DNA of 64,000 nucleotides from contig NW_027478600.1 of assembly GCF_051014685.1 (NCBI RefSeq), positions 496,001-560,000 of the forward strand. Direction: 5' to 3'. Below the pieces are notes generated by a model. It had not been told where the DNA came from, did not search any database, and saw only the letters and a list, made by a program, of their open reading frames with translations. Shown here piece after piece: positions 38,721 to 52,138 of the stretch (position 1 is its first letter; the number at the start of each line of letters is the position of its first letter). The translations under genes were made by a program, and so were the position numbers. This DNA is from Ptiloglossa arizonensis (taxonomy: Eukaryota > Arthropoda > Insecta > Hymenoptera > Colletidae).

Positions 38721-41700
38721 AAACGGCATAGGGGAAAAGTACACATACCGTTGTAATCGGGCGAGTTTCTACTAACAGATGCAACAGAAATTTTGCGGAT
38801 TGCTCAATCCGTTCGCGAGATATGGCAGTTTGGAGGTAAGAAACGTTTGAGAAACTCAAAATTTTCGCAGTTCTGATGCTCGAAACGAATAACTAGAACG
38901 GCCTAGGGGAAAAGTACGCATACCGTTGTAATCGGGCGAGTTTCTACTTTCAGATGCAACAGAAATTTTGCGGATTGGTCGATCCGTTCGCGAGATATGG
39001 CAGTTTGGAGGTAAGAAACGCTTGAGAAACTCAAAATTTTCGCAGTTCTGATGCTCGAAACGAATAACCAGAACGGACTAGGGGAAAAGTACGCATACCG
39101 TTATAATCGGGCGAGTTTCTACTTTCAGATGCAACAGAAATTTTGCGGATTGGTCTATCCGTTCGCGAGATATGGCAGTTTGGAGGTAAGAAATGCATGA
39201 GAAACTCAAAATTTTCGCAGTTCTGATGCTCGAAACGAATAACCAGAACGGCCTAGGGGAAAAGTACACATACCGTTGTAATCGGGCGAGTTTCTACTTT
39301 CAGATGCAACAGAAGTTTTGCGGATTGGTCAATCCGTTCGCGAGGTATGGCAGTTTGGAGGTAAGAAACGTTTGAGAAACTCAAAATTTTCGCAGTTCTG
39401 ATGCTCGAAACGAATAACTAGAAAGGCCTAGGGGAAAAGTACGCATACCGTTGTAATCGGGCGAGTTTCTACTCTCAGATGCAATGGAAATTTTGCGGAT
39501 TGGTCGATCCGTTCGCGAGATATGGCAGTTTGGAGGTAAGAAACGCTTGAGAAACTCAAAATTTTCGCAGTTCTGATGCTCGACAAGCATAACTAGAACG
39601 GCCTAGGGGAAAAGTGCCCAAACCGTTGTAATCGGGCGAGTTTCTACTTTCAGATGCAACAGAAATTTTGCAGATTGGTCAATCCGTTCGCGAGATATGG
39701 CAGTTTGGAGGTAAGAAACGCTTGAGAAACTCAAAATTTTCGCAGTTCTGATGGTCGAAACGAATAACCAGAACGGCCTAGGGGCAAAGTACGCATACCG
39801 TTGTATTCGGGCGAGTTTCTCCTTTCTGATGCACCAGAAATTTTGCGGATTGGTCAATCCGTTCGCGAGATATGGCAGTTTGGAGGTAAGAAACGGATGA
39901 GAAACTCAAAATTTTCGCAGTTCTGATGCTCGAAACGAATAACTGAAACGGCATAGGGGAAAAGTACACATACCGTTGTAATCGGGCGAGTTTCTACTAA
40001 CAGATGCAACAGAAATTTTGCGGATTGCTCAATCCGTTCGCGAGATATGGCTGTTTGGAGGTAAGAAACGTTTGAGAAACTCAAAATTTTCGCAGTTCTG
40101 ATGCTCGAAACGAATAACTAGAACGGCCTAGGGGAAAAGTACGCATACCGTTGTAATCGGGCGAGTTTCTACTTTCAGATGCAACAGAAATTTTGCGGAT
40201 TGGTCGATCCGTTCGCGAGATATGGCAGTTTGGAGGTAAGAAACGCTTGAGAAACTCAAAATTTTCGCAGTTCTGATGCTCGAAACGAATAACCAGAACG
40301 GACTAGGGGAAAAGTACGCATACCGTTGTAATCGGGCGAGTTTCTACTTTCAGATGCAACAGAAATTTTGCGGATTGGTCTATCCGTTCGCGAGATATGG
40401 CAGTTTGGAGGTAAGAAACGCTTGAGAAACTCAAAATTTTCGCAGTTCTGATGCTCGAAACGTACAACCAGGACGGCCTAGGGGAAAAGTACGCATACCG
40501 TTGTAATCGGGCGAGTTTCTACTTTCTGATGCACCAGAAATTTTGCGGATTGGTCAATCCGTTCGCGAGATATGGCAGTTTGGAGGTAAGAAATGCATGA
40601 GAAACTCAAAATTTTCGCAGTTCTGATGCTCGAAACGGATAACTAGAACGGCCTAGGGGAAAAGTACGCATACCGTTGTAATCGGGCGAGTTTGTACTTT
40701 CAGATGCAACAGAAATTTTGCGGATTGGTCGATCAGTTCGCGAGATATGGCAGTTTGGAGGTAAGAAACGCTTGAGAAACTCAAAATTATCGCAGTTCTG
40801 ATGCTCGACAAGCATAACTAGAACGGCCTAGGGGAAAAGTACGCATACCGTTGTAATCGGGCGAGTTTCTACTTTCAGATGCAACAGAAATTTTGCGGAT
40901 TGGTCAATCCGTTCGCGAGATATGGCAGTTTGGAGGTAAGAAACGGATGAGAAACTCAAAATTTTCGCAGTTCTGATGCTCGAAACGAATAACTGAAACG
41001 GCCTAGGGGAAAAGTACACATACCGTTGTAATCGGGCGAGTTTCTACTTTCAGATGCAACAGAAATTTTGCGGATTGGTCGATCCGTTCGCGAGATATGG
41101 CAGTTTGGAGGTAAGAAACGTTTGAGAAACTCAAAATTTTCGCAGTTCTGATGCTCGAAACGAATAACTAGTACGGCCTAGGGGAAAAGTACGCATACCG
41201 TTGTATTCGGGCGAGTTTCTCCTTTCTGATGCACCAGAAATTTTGCGGATTGGTCAATCCGTTCGCGAGATATGGCAGTTTGGAGGTAAGAAACGGATGA
41301 GAAACTCAAAATTTTCGCAGTTCTGATGCTCGAAACGAATAATTGAAACGGCATAGGGGAAAAGTACACATACCGTTGTAATCGGGCGAGTTTCTACTAA
41401 CAGATGCAACAGAAATTTTGCGGATTGCTCAATCCGTTCGCGAGATATGGCAGTTTGGAGGTAAGAAACGTTTGAGAAACTCAAAATTTTCGCAGTTCTG
41501 ATGCTCGAAACGAATAACTAGAACGGCCTAGAGGAAAAGTACGCATACCGTTGTAATCGGGCGAGTTTCTACTTTCAGATGCAACAGAAATTTTGCGGAT
41601 TGGTCGATCCGTTCGCGAGATATGGCAGTTTGGAGGTAAGAAACGCTTGAGAAACTCAAAATTTTCGCAGTTCTGATGCTCGAAACGAATAACCAGAACG

Positions 41701-44700
41701 GACTAGGGGAAAAGTACGCATACCGTTGTAATCGGGCGAGTTTCTACTTTCAGATGCAACAGAAATTTTGCGGATTGGTCTATCCGTTCGCGAGATATGG
41801 CAGTTTGGAGGTAAGAAATGCATGAGAAACTCAAAATTTTCGCAGTTCTGATGCTCGAAACGAATAACCAGAACGGCCTAGGGGAAAAGTACACATACCG
41901 TTGTAATCGGGCGAGTTTCTACTTTCAGATGCAACAGAAGTTTTGCGGATTGGTCAATCCGTTCGCGAGGTATGGCAGTTTGGAGGTAAGAAACGTTTGA
42001 GAAACTCAAAATTTTCGCAGTTCTGATGCTCGAAACGAATAACTAGAAAGGCCTAGGGGAAAAGTACGCATACCGTTGTAATCGGGCGAGTTTCTACTCT
42101 CAGATGCAATGGAAATTTTGCGGATTGGTCGATCCGTTCGCGAGATATGGCAGTTTGGAGGTAAGAAACGCTTGAGAAACTCAAAATTTTCGCAGTTCTG
42201 ATGCTCGACAAGCATAACTAGAACGGCCTAGGGGAAAAGTGCCCAAACCGTTGTAATCGGGCGAGTTTCTACTTTCAGATGCAACAGAAATTTTGCAGAT
42301 TGGTCAATCCGTTCGCGAGATATGGCAGTTTGGAGGTAAGAAACGCTTGAGAAACTCAAAATTTTCGCAGTTCTGATGGTCGAAACGAATAACCAGAACG
42401 GCCTAGGGGCAAAGTACGCATACCGTTGTATTCGGGCGAGTTTCTCCTTTCTGATGCACCAGAAATTTTGCGGATTGGTCAATCCGTTCGCGAGATATGG
42501 CAGTTTGGAGGTAAGAAACGGATGAGAAACTCAAAATTTTCGCAGTTCTGATGCTCGAAACGAATAACTGAAACGGCATAGGGGAAAAGTACACATACCG
42601 TTGTAATCGGGCGAGTTTCTACTAACAGATGCAACAGAAATTTTGCGGATTGCTCAATCCGTTCGCGAGATATGGCAGTTTGGAGGTAAGAAACGTTTGA
42701 GAAACTCAAAATTTTCGCAGTTCTGATGCTCGAAACGAATAACTAGAACGGCCTAGGGGAAAAGTACGCATACCGTTGTAATCGGGCGAGTTTCTACTTT
42801 CAGATGCAACAGAAATTTTGCGGATTGGTCGATCCGTTCGCGAGATATGGCAGTTTGGAGGTAAGAAACGCTTGAGCTACTCAAAATTTTCGCAGTTCTG
42901 ATGCTCGAAACGAATAACCAGAACGGACTAGGGGAAAAGTACGCATACCGTTGTAATCGGGCGAGTTTCTACTTTCAGATGCAACAGAAATTTTGCGGAT
43001 TGGTCTATCCGTTCGCGAGATATGGCAGTTTGGAGGTAAGAAATGCATGAGAAACTCAAAATTTTCGCAGTTCTGATGCTCGAAACGAATAACTAGAACG
43101 ACCTAGGGGAAAAGTACGCATACCGTTGTAATCGGGCGAGTTTCTACTTTCAGATGCAACAGCAATTTTGCGGATTGGTCAATCCGTTCGCGAGATATGG
43201 CCGTTTGGATGTAAGAAACGCTTGAGAAACTCAAAATTTTCGCAGTTCTGATGCTCGAAACGAATAACTGAAACGGCCTAGGGGAAAAGTACACATACCG
43301 TTGTAATCGGGCGAGTTTCTACTTTCAGATGCAACAGAAATTTTGCGGATTGGTCGATCCGTTCGCGAGATATGGCAGTTTGGAGGTAAGAAACGTTTGA
43401 GAAACTCAAAATTTTCGCAGTTCTGATGCTCGAAACGAATAACTAGTACGGCCTAGGGGAAAAGTACGCATACCGTTGTATTCGGGCGAGTTTCTCCTTT
43501 CTGATGCACCAGAAATTTTGCGGATTGGTCAATCCGTTCGCGAGATATGGCAGTTTGGAGGTAAGAAACGGATGAGAAACTCAAAATTTTCGCAGTTCTG
43601 ATGCTCGAAACGAATAACTGAAACGGCATAGGGGAAAAGTACACATACCGTTGTAATCGGGCGAGTTTCTACTAACAGATGCAACAGAAATTTTGCGGAT
43701 TGCTCAATCCGTTCGCGAGATATGGCAGTTTGGAGGTAAGAAACGTTTGAGAAGCTCAAAATTTTCGCAGTTCTGATGCTCGAAACGAATAACTAGAACG
43801 GCCTAGAGGAAAAGTACGCATACCGTTGTAATCGGGCGAGTTTCTACTTTCAGATGCAACAGAAATTTTGCGGATTGGTCGATCCGTTCGCGAGATATGG
43901 CAGTTTGGAGGTAAGAAACGCTTGAGAAACTCAAAATTTTCGCAGTTCTGATGCTCGAAACGAATAACCAGAACGGACTAGGGGAAAAGTACGCATACCG
44001 TTGTAATCGGGCGAGTTTCTACTTTCAGATGCAACAGAAATTTTGCGGATTGGTCTATCCGTTCGCGAGATATGGCAGTTTGGAGGTAAGAAATGCATGA
44101 GAAACTCAAAATTTTCGCAGTTCTGATGCTCGAAACGAATAACCAGAACGGCCTAGGGGAAAAGTACACATACCGTTGTAATCGGGCGAGTTTCTACTTT
44201 CAGATGCAACAGAAGTTTTGCGGATTGGTCAATCCGTTCGCGAGGTATGGCAGTTTGGAGGTAAGAAACGTTTGAGAAACTCAAAATTTTCGCAGTTCTG
44301 ATGCTCGAAACGAATAACTAGAAAGGCCTAGGGGAAAAGTACGCATACCGTTGTAATCGGGCGAGTTTCTACTCTCAGATGCAATGGAAATTTTGCGGAT
44401 TGGTCGATCCGTTCGCGAGATATGGCAGTTTGGAGGTAAGAAACGCTTGAGAAACTCAAAATTTTCGCAGTTCTGATGCTCGACAAGCATAACTAGAACG
44501 GCCTAGGGGAAAAGTGCCCAAACCGTTGTAATCGGGCGAGTTTCTACTTTCAGATGCAACAGAAATTTTGCAGATTGGTCAATCCGTTCGCGAGATATGG
44601 CAGTTTGGAGGTAAGAAACGCTTGAGAAACTCAAAATTTTCGCAGTTCTGATGGTCGAAACGAATAACCAGAACGGCCTAGGGGCAAAGTACGCATACCG

Positions 44701-45400
44701 TTGTATTCGGGCGAGTTTCTCCTTTCTGATGCACCAGAAATTTTGCGGATTGGTCAATCCGTTCGCGAGATATGGCAGTTTGGAGGTAAGAAACGGATGA
44801 GAAACTCAAAATTTTCGCAGTTCTGATGCTCGAAACGAATAACTGAAACGGCATAGGGGAAAAGTACACATACCGTTGTAATCGGGCGAGTTTCTACTAA
44901 CAGATGCAACAGAAATTTTGCGGATTGCTCAATCCGTTCGCGAGATATGGCAGTTTGGAGGTAAGAAACGTTTGAGAAACTCAAAATTTTCGCAGTTCTG
45001 ATGCTCGAAACGAATAACTAGAACGGCCTAGGGGAAAAGTACGCATACCGTTGTAATCGGGCGAGTTTCTACTTTCAGATGCAACAGAAATTTTGCGGAT
45101 TGGTCGATCCGTTCGCGAGATATGGCAGTTTGGAGGTAAGAAACGCTTGAGAAACTCAAAATTTTCGCAGTTCTGATGCTCGAAACGAATAACCAGAACG
45201 GACTAGGGGAAAAGTACGCATACCGTTGTAATCGGGCGAGTTTCTACTTTCAGATGCAACAGAAATTTTGCGGATTGGTCTATCCGTTCGCGAGATATGG
45301 CAGTTTGGAGGTAAGAAATGCATGAGAAACTCAAAATTTTCGCAGTTCTGATGCTCGAAACGAATAACTAGAACGACCTAGGGGAAAAGTACGCATACCG
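38629..45400 (+). repeat. Higher-order repeat, 15-mer then 13-mer then partial copy
   Basis: Copy starts marked by AACTGAAACGGCATAGG with TTTCTACTAACAG fall at registers 38629, 41254 and 43529, so copy lengths are 2625 and 2275 bp. Each copy also holds a second marker set 7 monomers in (39854, 42479, 44754). The first seven monomers of each copy are nearly identical, including AATGGAAATTTTG, GTGCCCAAACC and CGACAAGCATAAC. The rest differs: copy 1 has eight monomers with CGTACAACCAGG and AATTATCGCAG, while copy 2 has six with ACGACCTAGG and GCCGTTTGGATG. Confidence 0.85.
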
Positions 45401-45659
45401 TTGTAATCGGGCGAGTTTCTACTTTCAGATGCAACAGCAATTTTGCGGATTGGTCAATCCGTTCGCGAGATATGGCCGTTTGGATGTAAGAAACGCTTGA
45501 GAAACTCAAAATTTTCGCAGTTCTGATGCTCGAAACGAATAACGAGAACGGCCTAGGGGAAAAGTACGCATACCGTTGTAATCGGGCGAGCTTCTACTTT
45601 CAGATGCAACAGAAATTTTGCGGATTGGTCAATCCGTTCGCGAGATATGGCAGTTTGGA

Positions 45660-46635
45660 AGTAAGAAACGCTTGAGAAACTCAAAATTTTCGTAGTTCTG
45701 ATGCTCGAAACGAATAACCAGAACGGCCTAGTGGTAAAGTACGCATACCGTTGTAATCGGGCGAGTTTCTACTTTCAGATGCAACAGAAATTTTGCGGAT
45801 TGGTCAATCCGTTCGCGAGACATGGCAGTTTGCAGGTAAGAAATGCATGAGAAACTCAAAATTTTCGCAGTTCTGATGCTCGAAACGAATAACCAGAACG
45901 GCCTAGGGGAAAAGTACACATACCGTTGTAATCGGGCGAGTTTCTACATTCAGATGCAACAGAAATTTTGCGGATTGGTCGATCCGTTCGCGAGATATGG
46001 CAGTTTGGAGGTAAGAAACGCTTGAGAAACTCAAAATTTTCGCAGTTCTGATGCTCGACAAGCATAACTAGAACGGCCTAAGGGAAAAGTGCGCATACCG
46101 TTGTAATCGGGCGAGTTTCTACTTTCAGATGCAACAGAAATTTTGCGGATTGGTCGATCCGTTCGCGAGATATGGCAGTTTGGAGGTAAGAAACGCTTGA
46201 GAAACTCAAAATTTTCGTAGTTCTGATGCTCGAAACGAATAACCAGAACGGCCTAGTGGTAAAGTACGCATACCGTTGTAATCGGGCGAGTTTCTACTTT
46301 CAGATGCAACAGAAATTTTGCGGATTGGTCAATCCGTTCGCGAGACATGGCAGTTTGCAGGTAAGAAATGCATGAGAAACTCAAAATTTTCGCAGTTCTG
46401 ATGCTCGAAACGAATAACCAGAACGGCCTAGGGGAAAAGTACACATACCGTTGTAATCGGGCGAGTTTCTACATTCAGATGCAACAGAAATTTTGCGGAT
46501 TGGTGGATCCGTTCGCGAGATATGGCAGTTTGGAGGTAAGAAACGCTTGAGAAACTCAAAATTTTCGCAGTTCTGATGCTCGACAAGCATAACTAGAACG
46601 GCCTAAGGGAAAAGTGCGCATACCGTTGTAATCGG
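45660..46635 (+). repeat. 3-mer (525-bp) tandem duplication
   Basis: Positions about 45660-46110 recur at about 46185-46635: TTTTCGTAG, CCTAGTGGTAAAG, CGAGACATGGCAG, TTTGCAGGTAAG, AAATGCATGAG, TTTCTACATTCAG, CGACAAGCATAAC and CCTAAGGG with GTGCGC. One visible difference is GGTGGATCC at about 46503 against GGTCGATCC. The same set reappears 2800 bp later at about 49050. Confidence 0.82.
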
Positions 46636-46689
46636 GCGAGTTTTTACATTCAGCTGCAACAGAAATTTTGCGGATTGGTCAATCCGTTC

Positions 46690-47460
46690 GCGAGATATGG
46701 CAGTTTGGAGGTAAGAAACGCTTGAGAAACTCAAAATTTTCGCAGTTCTGATGCTCGAAACGTACAACCAGGACGGCCTAGGGGAAAAGTACGCATACCG
46801 TTGTAATCGGGCGAGTTTCTACTTTCTGATGCACCAGAAATTTTGCGGATTGGTCAATCCGTTCGCGAGATATGGCAGTTTGGAGGTAAGAAATGCATGA
46901 GAAACTCAAAATTTTCGCAGTTCTGATGCTCGAAACGGATAACTAGAACGGCCTAGGGGAAAAGTACGCATACCGTTGTAATCGGGCGAGTTTGTACTTT
47001 CAGATGCAACAGAAATTTTGCGGATTGGTCGATCAGTTCGCGAGATATGGCAGTTTGGAGGTAAGAAACGCTTGAGAAACTCAAAATTATCGCAGTTCTG
47101 ATGCTCGACAAGCATAACTAGAACGGCCTAGGGGAAAAGTACGCATACCGTTGTAATCGGGCGAGTTTCTACTTTCAGATGCAACAGAAATTTTGCGGAT
47201 TGGTCAATCCGTTCGCGAGATATGGCAGTTTGGAGGTAAGAAACGGATGAGAAACTCAAAATTTTCGCAGTTCTGATGCTCGAAACGAATAACTGAAACG
47301 GCCTAGGGGAAAAGTACACATACCGTTGTAATCGGGCGAGTTTCTACTTTCAGATGCAACAGAAATTTTGCGGATTGGTCGATCCGTTCGCGAGATATGG
47401 CAGTTTGGAGGTAAGAAACGTTTGAGAAACTCAAAATTTTCGCAGTTCTGATGCTCGAAA
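46690..47460 (+). repeat. Copy of 40390-41160, 36 monomers downstream
   Basis: CGTACAACCAGGACGG (about 46760 and 40460), TTTCTGATGCACCAG, CGAAACGGATAAC, GAGTTTGTAC, GATCAGTTCG, AATTATCGCAG, CGACAAGCATAAC and AACTGAAACGGCC occur in the same order at an offset of exactly 6300 bp. This is the variable part of the 15-mer copy, so it was copied between two higher-order repeat blocks. It appears again, with CGTATAACCAGG, at about 49490-50260 and 52115-52880. Confidence 0.82.
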
Positions 47461-50400
47461 CGAATAACTAGAACGGCCTAGGGGAAAAGTACACATACCG
47501 TTGTAATCGGGCGAGTTTCTACTTTCAGATGCAACAGAAATTTTGCGGAGTGGTCAATCCGTTCGCGAGATATGGCAGTTTGGAGGTAAGAAATGCTTGA
47601 GAAACTCAAAATTTTCGCAGTTCTGATGCTCGAAACGAATAACTAGAACGGCCTAGGGGAAAAGTACGCCTACCGTTGTAATCGGGCGAGTTTCTACTTT
47701 CAGATGCGACAGAAATTTTGCGGATTGGTCAATCCGTTCGCGAGATATGGCAGTTTGGAGGTAAGAAACGGATGAGAAACTCAAAATTTTCGCAGTTCTG
47801 ATGCTAGAAACGAATAACTGGAACGGCCTAGGGGAAAAGTACACATACCGTTGTGATCGGGCGAGTTTCTGCATTCAGATGCAACAGAAATTTTGCGGAT
47901 TGGTCAATCCGTTCGCGAGATATGGCAGTTTGGAGGTAAGAAATGCTTGAGAAACTCAAAATTTTCGCAGTTCTGATGCTCGAAACGAATAACTAGAACG
48001 GCCTAGGGGAAAAGTACGCATACCGTTGTAATCGAGCGAGTTTCTACTTTCAGATGCAACAGCAATTTTGCGGATTGGTCAATCCGTTCGCGAGATATGG
48101 CCGTTTGGAAGTAAGAAACGCTTGAGAAACTAAAAATTTTCGTAGTTCTGATGCTCGAAACGAATAACCAGAACGGCCTAGTGGTAAAGTACGCATACCG
48201 TTGTAATCGGGCGAGTTTCTACTTTCAGATGCAACAGAAATTTTGCGGATTGGTCAATCCGTTCGCGAGACATGGCAGTTTGCAGGTAAGAAATGCATGA
48301 GAAACTCAAAATTTTCGCAGTTCTGATGCTCGAAACGAATAACTAGAACGGCCTAGGGGAAAAGTACGCATACCGTTGTAATCGTGCGAGTTTCTACTTT
48401 CAGATGCGACAGAAATTTTGCGGATTGGTCAATCCGTTCGCGAGATATGGCAGTTTGGAGGTAAGAAACGGATGAGAAACTCAAAATTTTCGCAGTTCTG
48501 ATGCTAGAAACGAATAACTGGAACGGCCTAGGGGAAAAGTACACATACCGTTGTAATCGGGCGAGTTTCTGCATTCAGATGCAACAGAAATTTTGCGGAT
48601 TGGTCAATCCGTTCGCGAGATATGGCAGTTTGGAGGTAAGAAATGCTTGAGAAACTCAAAATTTTCGCAGTTCTGATGCTCGAAACGAATAACTAGAACG
48701 GCCTAGGGGAAAAGTACGCATACCGTTGTAATCGGGCGAGTTTCTACTTTCAGATGCAACAGCAATTTTGCGGATTGGTCAATCCGTTCGCGAGATATGG
48801 CCGTTTGGATGTAAGAAACGCTTGAGAAACTCAAAATTTTCGCAGTTCTGATGCTCGAAACGAATAACGAGAACGGCCTAGGGGAAAAGTACGCATACCG
48901 TTGTAATCGGGCGAGCTTCTACTTTCAGATGCAACAGAAATTTTGCGGATTGGTCAATCCGTTCGCGAGATATGGCAGTTTGGAAGTAAGAAACGCTTGA
49001 GAAACTCAAAATTTTCGTAGTTCGGATGCTCGAAACGAATAACCAGAACGGCCTAGTGGTAAAGTACGCATACCGTTGTAATCGGGCGAGTTTCTACTTT
49101 CAGATGCAACAGAAATTTTGCGGATTGGTCAATCCGTTCGCGAGACATGGCAGTTTGCAGGTAAGAAATGCATGAGAAACTCAAAATTTTCGCAGTTCTG
49201 ATGCTCGAAACGAATAACCAGAACGGCCTAGGGGAAAAGTACACATACCGTTGTAATCGGGCGAGTTTCTACATTCAGATGCAACAGAAATTTTGCGGAT
49301 TGGTCGATCCGTTCGCGAGATATGGCAGTTTGGAGGTAAGAAACGCTTGAGAAACTCAAAATTTTCGCAGTTCTGATGCTCGACAAGCATAACTAGAACG
49401 GCCTAAGGGAAAAGTGCGCATACCGTTGTAATCGGGCGAGTTTTTACTTTCAGCTGCAACAGTAATTTTGCGGATTGGTCAATCCGTTCGCGAGATATGG
49501 CAGTTTGGAGGTAACAAACGCTTGAGAAACTCAAAATTTTCGCAGTTCTGATGCTCGAAACGTATAACCAGGACGGCCTAGGGGAAAAGTACGCATACCG
49601 TTGTAATCGGGCGAGTTTCTACTTTCTGATGCACCAGAAATTTTGCGGATTGGTCAATCCGTTCGCGAGATATGGCAGTTTGGAGGTAAGAAATGCATGA
49701 GAAACTCAAAATTTTCGCAGTTCTGATGCTCGAAACGGATAACTAGAACGGCCTAGGGGAAAAGTACGCATACCGTTGTAATCGGGCGAGTTTGTACTTT
49801 CAGATGCAACAGAAATTTTGCGGATTGGTCGATCAGTTCGCGAGATATGGCAGTTTGGATGTAAGAAACGCTTGAGAAACTCAAAATTATCGCAGTTCTG
49901 ATGCTCGACAAGCATAACTAGAACGGCCTAGGGGAAAAGTACGCATACCGTTGTAATCGGGCGAGTTTCTACTTTCAGATGCAACAGAAATTTTGCGGAT
50001 TGGTCAATCCGTTCGCGAGATATGGCAGTTTGGAGGTAAGAAACGGATGAGAAACTCAAAATTTTCGCAGTTCTGATGCTCGAAACGAATAACTGAAACG
50101 GCCTAGGGGAAAAGTACACATACCGTTGTAATCGGGCGAGTTTCTACTTTCAGATGCAACAGAAATTTTGCGGATTGGTCGATCCGTTCGCGAGATATGG
50201 CAGTTTGCAGGTAAGAAACGTTTGAGAAACTCAAAATTTTCGCAGTTCTGATGCTCGAAACGAATAACTAGAACGGCCTAGGGGAAAAGTACACATACCG
50301 TTGTAATCGGGCGAGTTTCTACTTTCAGATGCAACAGAAATTTTGCGGAGTGGTCAATCCGTTCGCGAGATATGGCAGTTTGGAGGTAAGAAATGCTTGA

Positions 50401-51963
50401 GAAACTCAAAATTTTCGCAGTTCTGATGCTCGAAACGAATAACTAGAACGGCCTAGGGGAAGAGTACGCATACCGTTGTAATCGGGCGAGTTTCTACTTT
50501 CAGATGCGACAGAAATTTTGCGGATTGGTCAATCCGTTCGCGAGATATGGCAGTTTGGAGGTAAGAAACGGATGAGAAACTCAAAATTTTCGCAGTTCTG
50601 ATGCTAGAAACGAATAACTGGAACGGCCTAGGGGAAAAGTACACATACCGTTGTAATCGGGCGAGTTTCTACTTTCAGATGCAACAGAAATTTTGCGGAT
50701 TGGTCGATCCGTTCGCGAGATATGGCAGTTTGGAGGTAAGAAACGTTTGAGAAACTCAAAATTTTCGCAGTTCTGATGCTCGAAACGAATAACTAGAACG
50801 GCCTAGGGGAAAAGTACACATACCGTTGTAATCGGGCGAGTTTCTACTTTCAGATGCGACAGAAATTTTGCGGATTGGTCAATCCGTTCGCGAGATATGG
50901 CAGTTTGGAGGTAAGAAACGGATGAGAAACTCAAAATTTTCGCAGTTCTGATGCTAGAAACGAATAACTGGAACGGCCTAGGGGAAAAGTACACATACCG
51001 TTGTAATCGGGCGAGTTTCTGCATTCAGATGCAACAGAAATTTTGCGGATTGGTCAATCCGTTCGCGAGATATGGCAGTTTGGAGGTAACAAAGTTTGAG
51101 AAACTCAAAATTTTCGCAGTTCTGATGCTCGAAACGAAAAACTAGATCGGCCTAGAGGAAAAGTACGCATACCTTTGTAATCGGGCGAGTTTCTACTTTC
51201 AGATGCAACAGAAATTTTGCAGATTGGTCGATCCGTTCGCGAGATATGGCAGTTTGGAACTAAGAAACGGTTGAGAAACTCAAAATGTTCACAGTTCTGA
51301 TGCTCGAAACGAATAACTAGAACGGCCTAGGGGAAGAGTACGCATACCGTTGTAATCGGGCGAGTTTCTACTTTCAGATGCGACAGAAATTTTGCGGATT
51401 GGTCAATCCGTTCGCGAGATATGGCAGTTTGGAGGTAAGAAACGGATGAGAAACTCAAAATTTTCGCAGTTCTGATGCTAGAAACGAATAACTGGAACGG
51501 CCTAGGGGAAAAGTACACATACCGTTGTAATCGGGCGAGTTTCTACTTTCAGATGCAACAGAAATTTTGCGGATTGGTCGATCCGTTCGCGAGATATGGC
51601 AGTTTGGAGGTAAGAAACGTTTGAGAAACTCAAAATTTTCGCAGTTCTGATGCTCGAAACGAATAACTAGAACGGCCTAGGGGAAAAGTACGCATACCGT
51701 TGTAATCGAGCGAGTTTCTACTTTCAGATGCAACAGCAATTTTGCGGATTGGTCAATCCGTTCGCGAGATATGGCCGTTTGGAAGTAAGAAACGCTTGAG
51801 AAACTCAAAATTTTCGTAGTTCTGATGCTCGAAACGAATAACCAGAACGGCCTAGTGGTAAAGTACGCATACCGTTGTAATCGGGCGAGTTTCTACTTTC
51901 AGATGCAACAGAAATTTTGCGGATTGGTCAATCCGTTCGCGAGACATGGCAGTTTGCAGGTAA

Positions 51964-52138
51964 GAAATGCATGAGAAACTCAAAATTTTCGCAGTTCTGA
52001 TGCTCGACAAGCATAACTAGAACGGCCTAAGGGAAAAGTGCGCATACCGTTGTAATCGGGCGAGTTTTTACTTTCAGCTGCAACAGAAATTTTGCGGATT
52101 GGTCAATCCGTTCGCGAGATATGGCAGTTTGGAGGTAA
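51964..52138 (+). repeat. Hybrid monomer at a one-unit deletion point
   Basis: Its first part, AAATGCATGAG, matches the monomer that begins at about 49165. From CGACAAGCATAAC with CCTAAGGG and GTGCGC it matches the next monomer, beginning at about 49340. The junction lies between 51972 and 52007, where the two parents are identical. One whole monomer is thereby lost, and the offset to the previous copy changes from about 2800 to 2624 bp. This is a clear trace of in-register unequal exchange. Confidence 0.82.
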
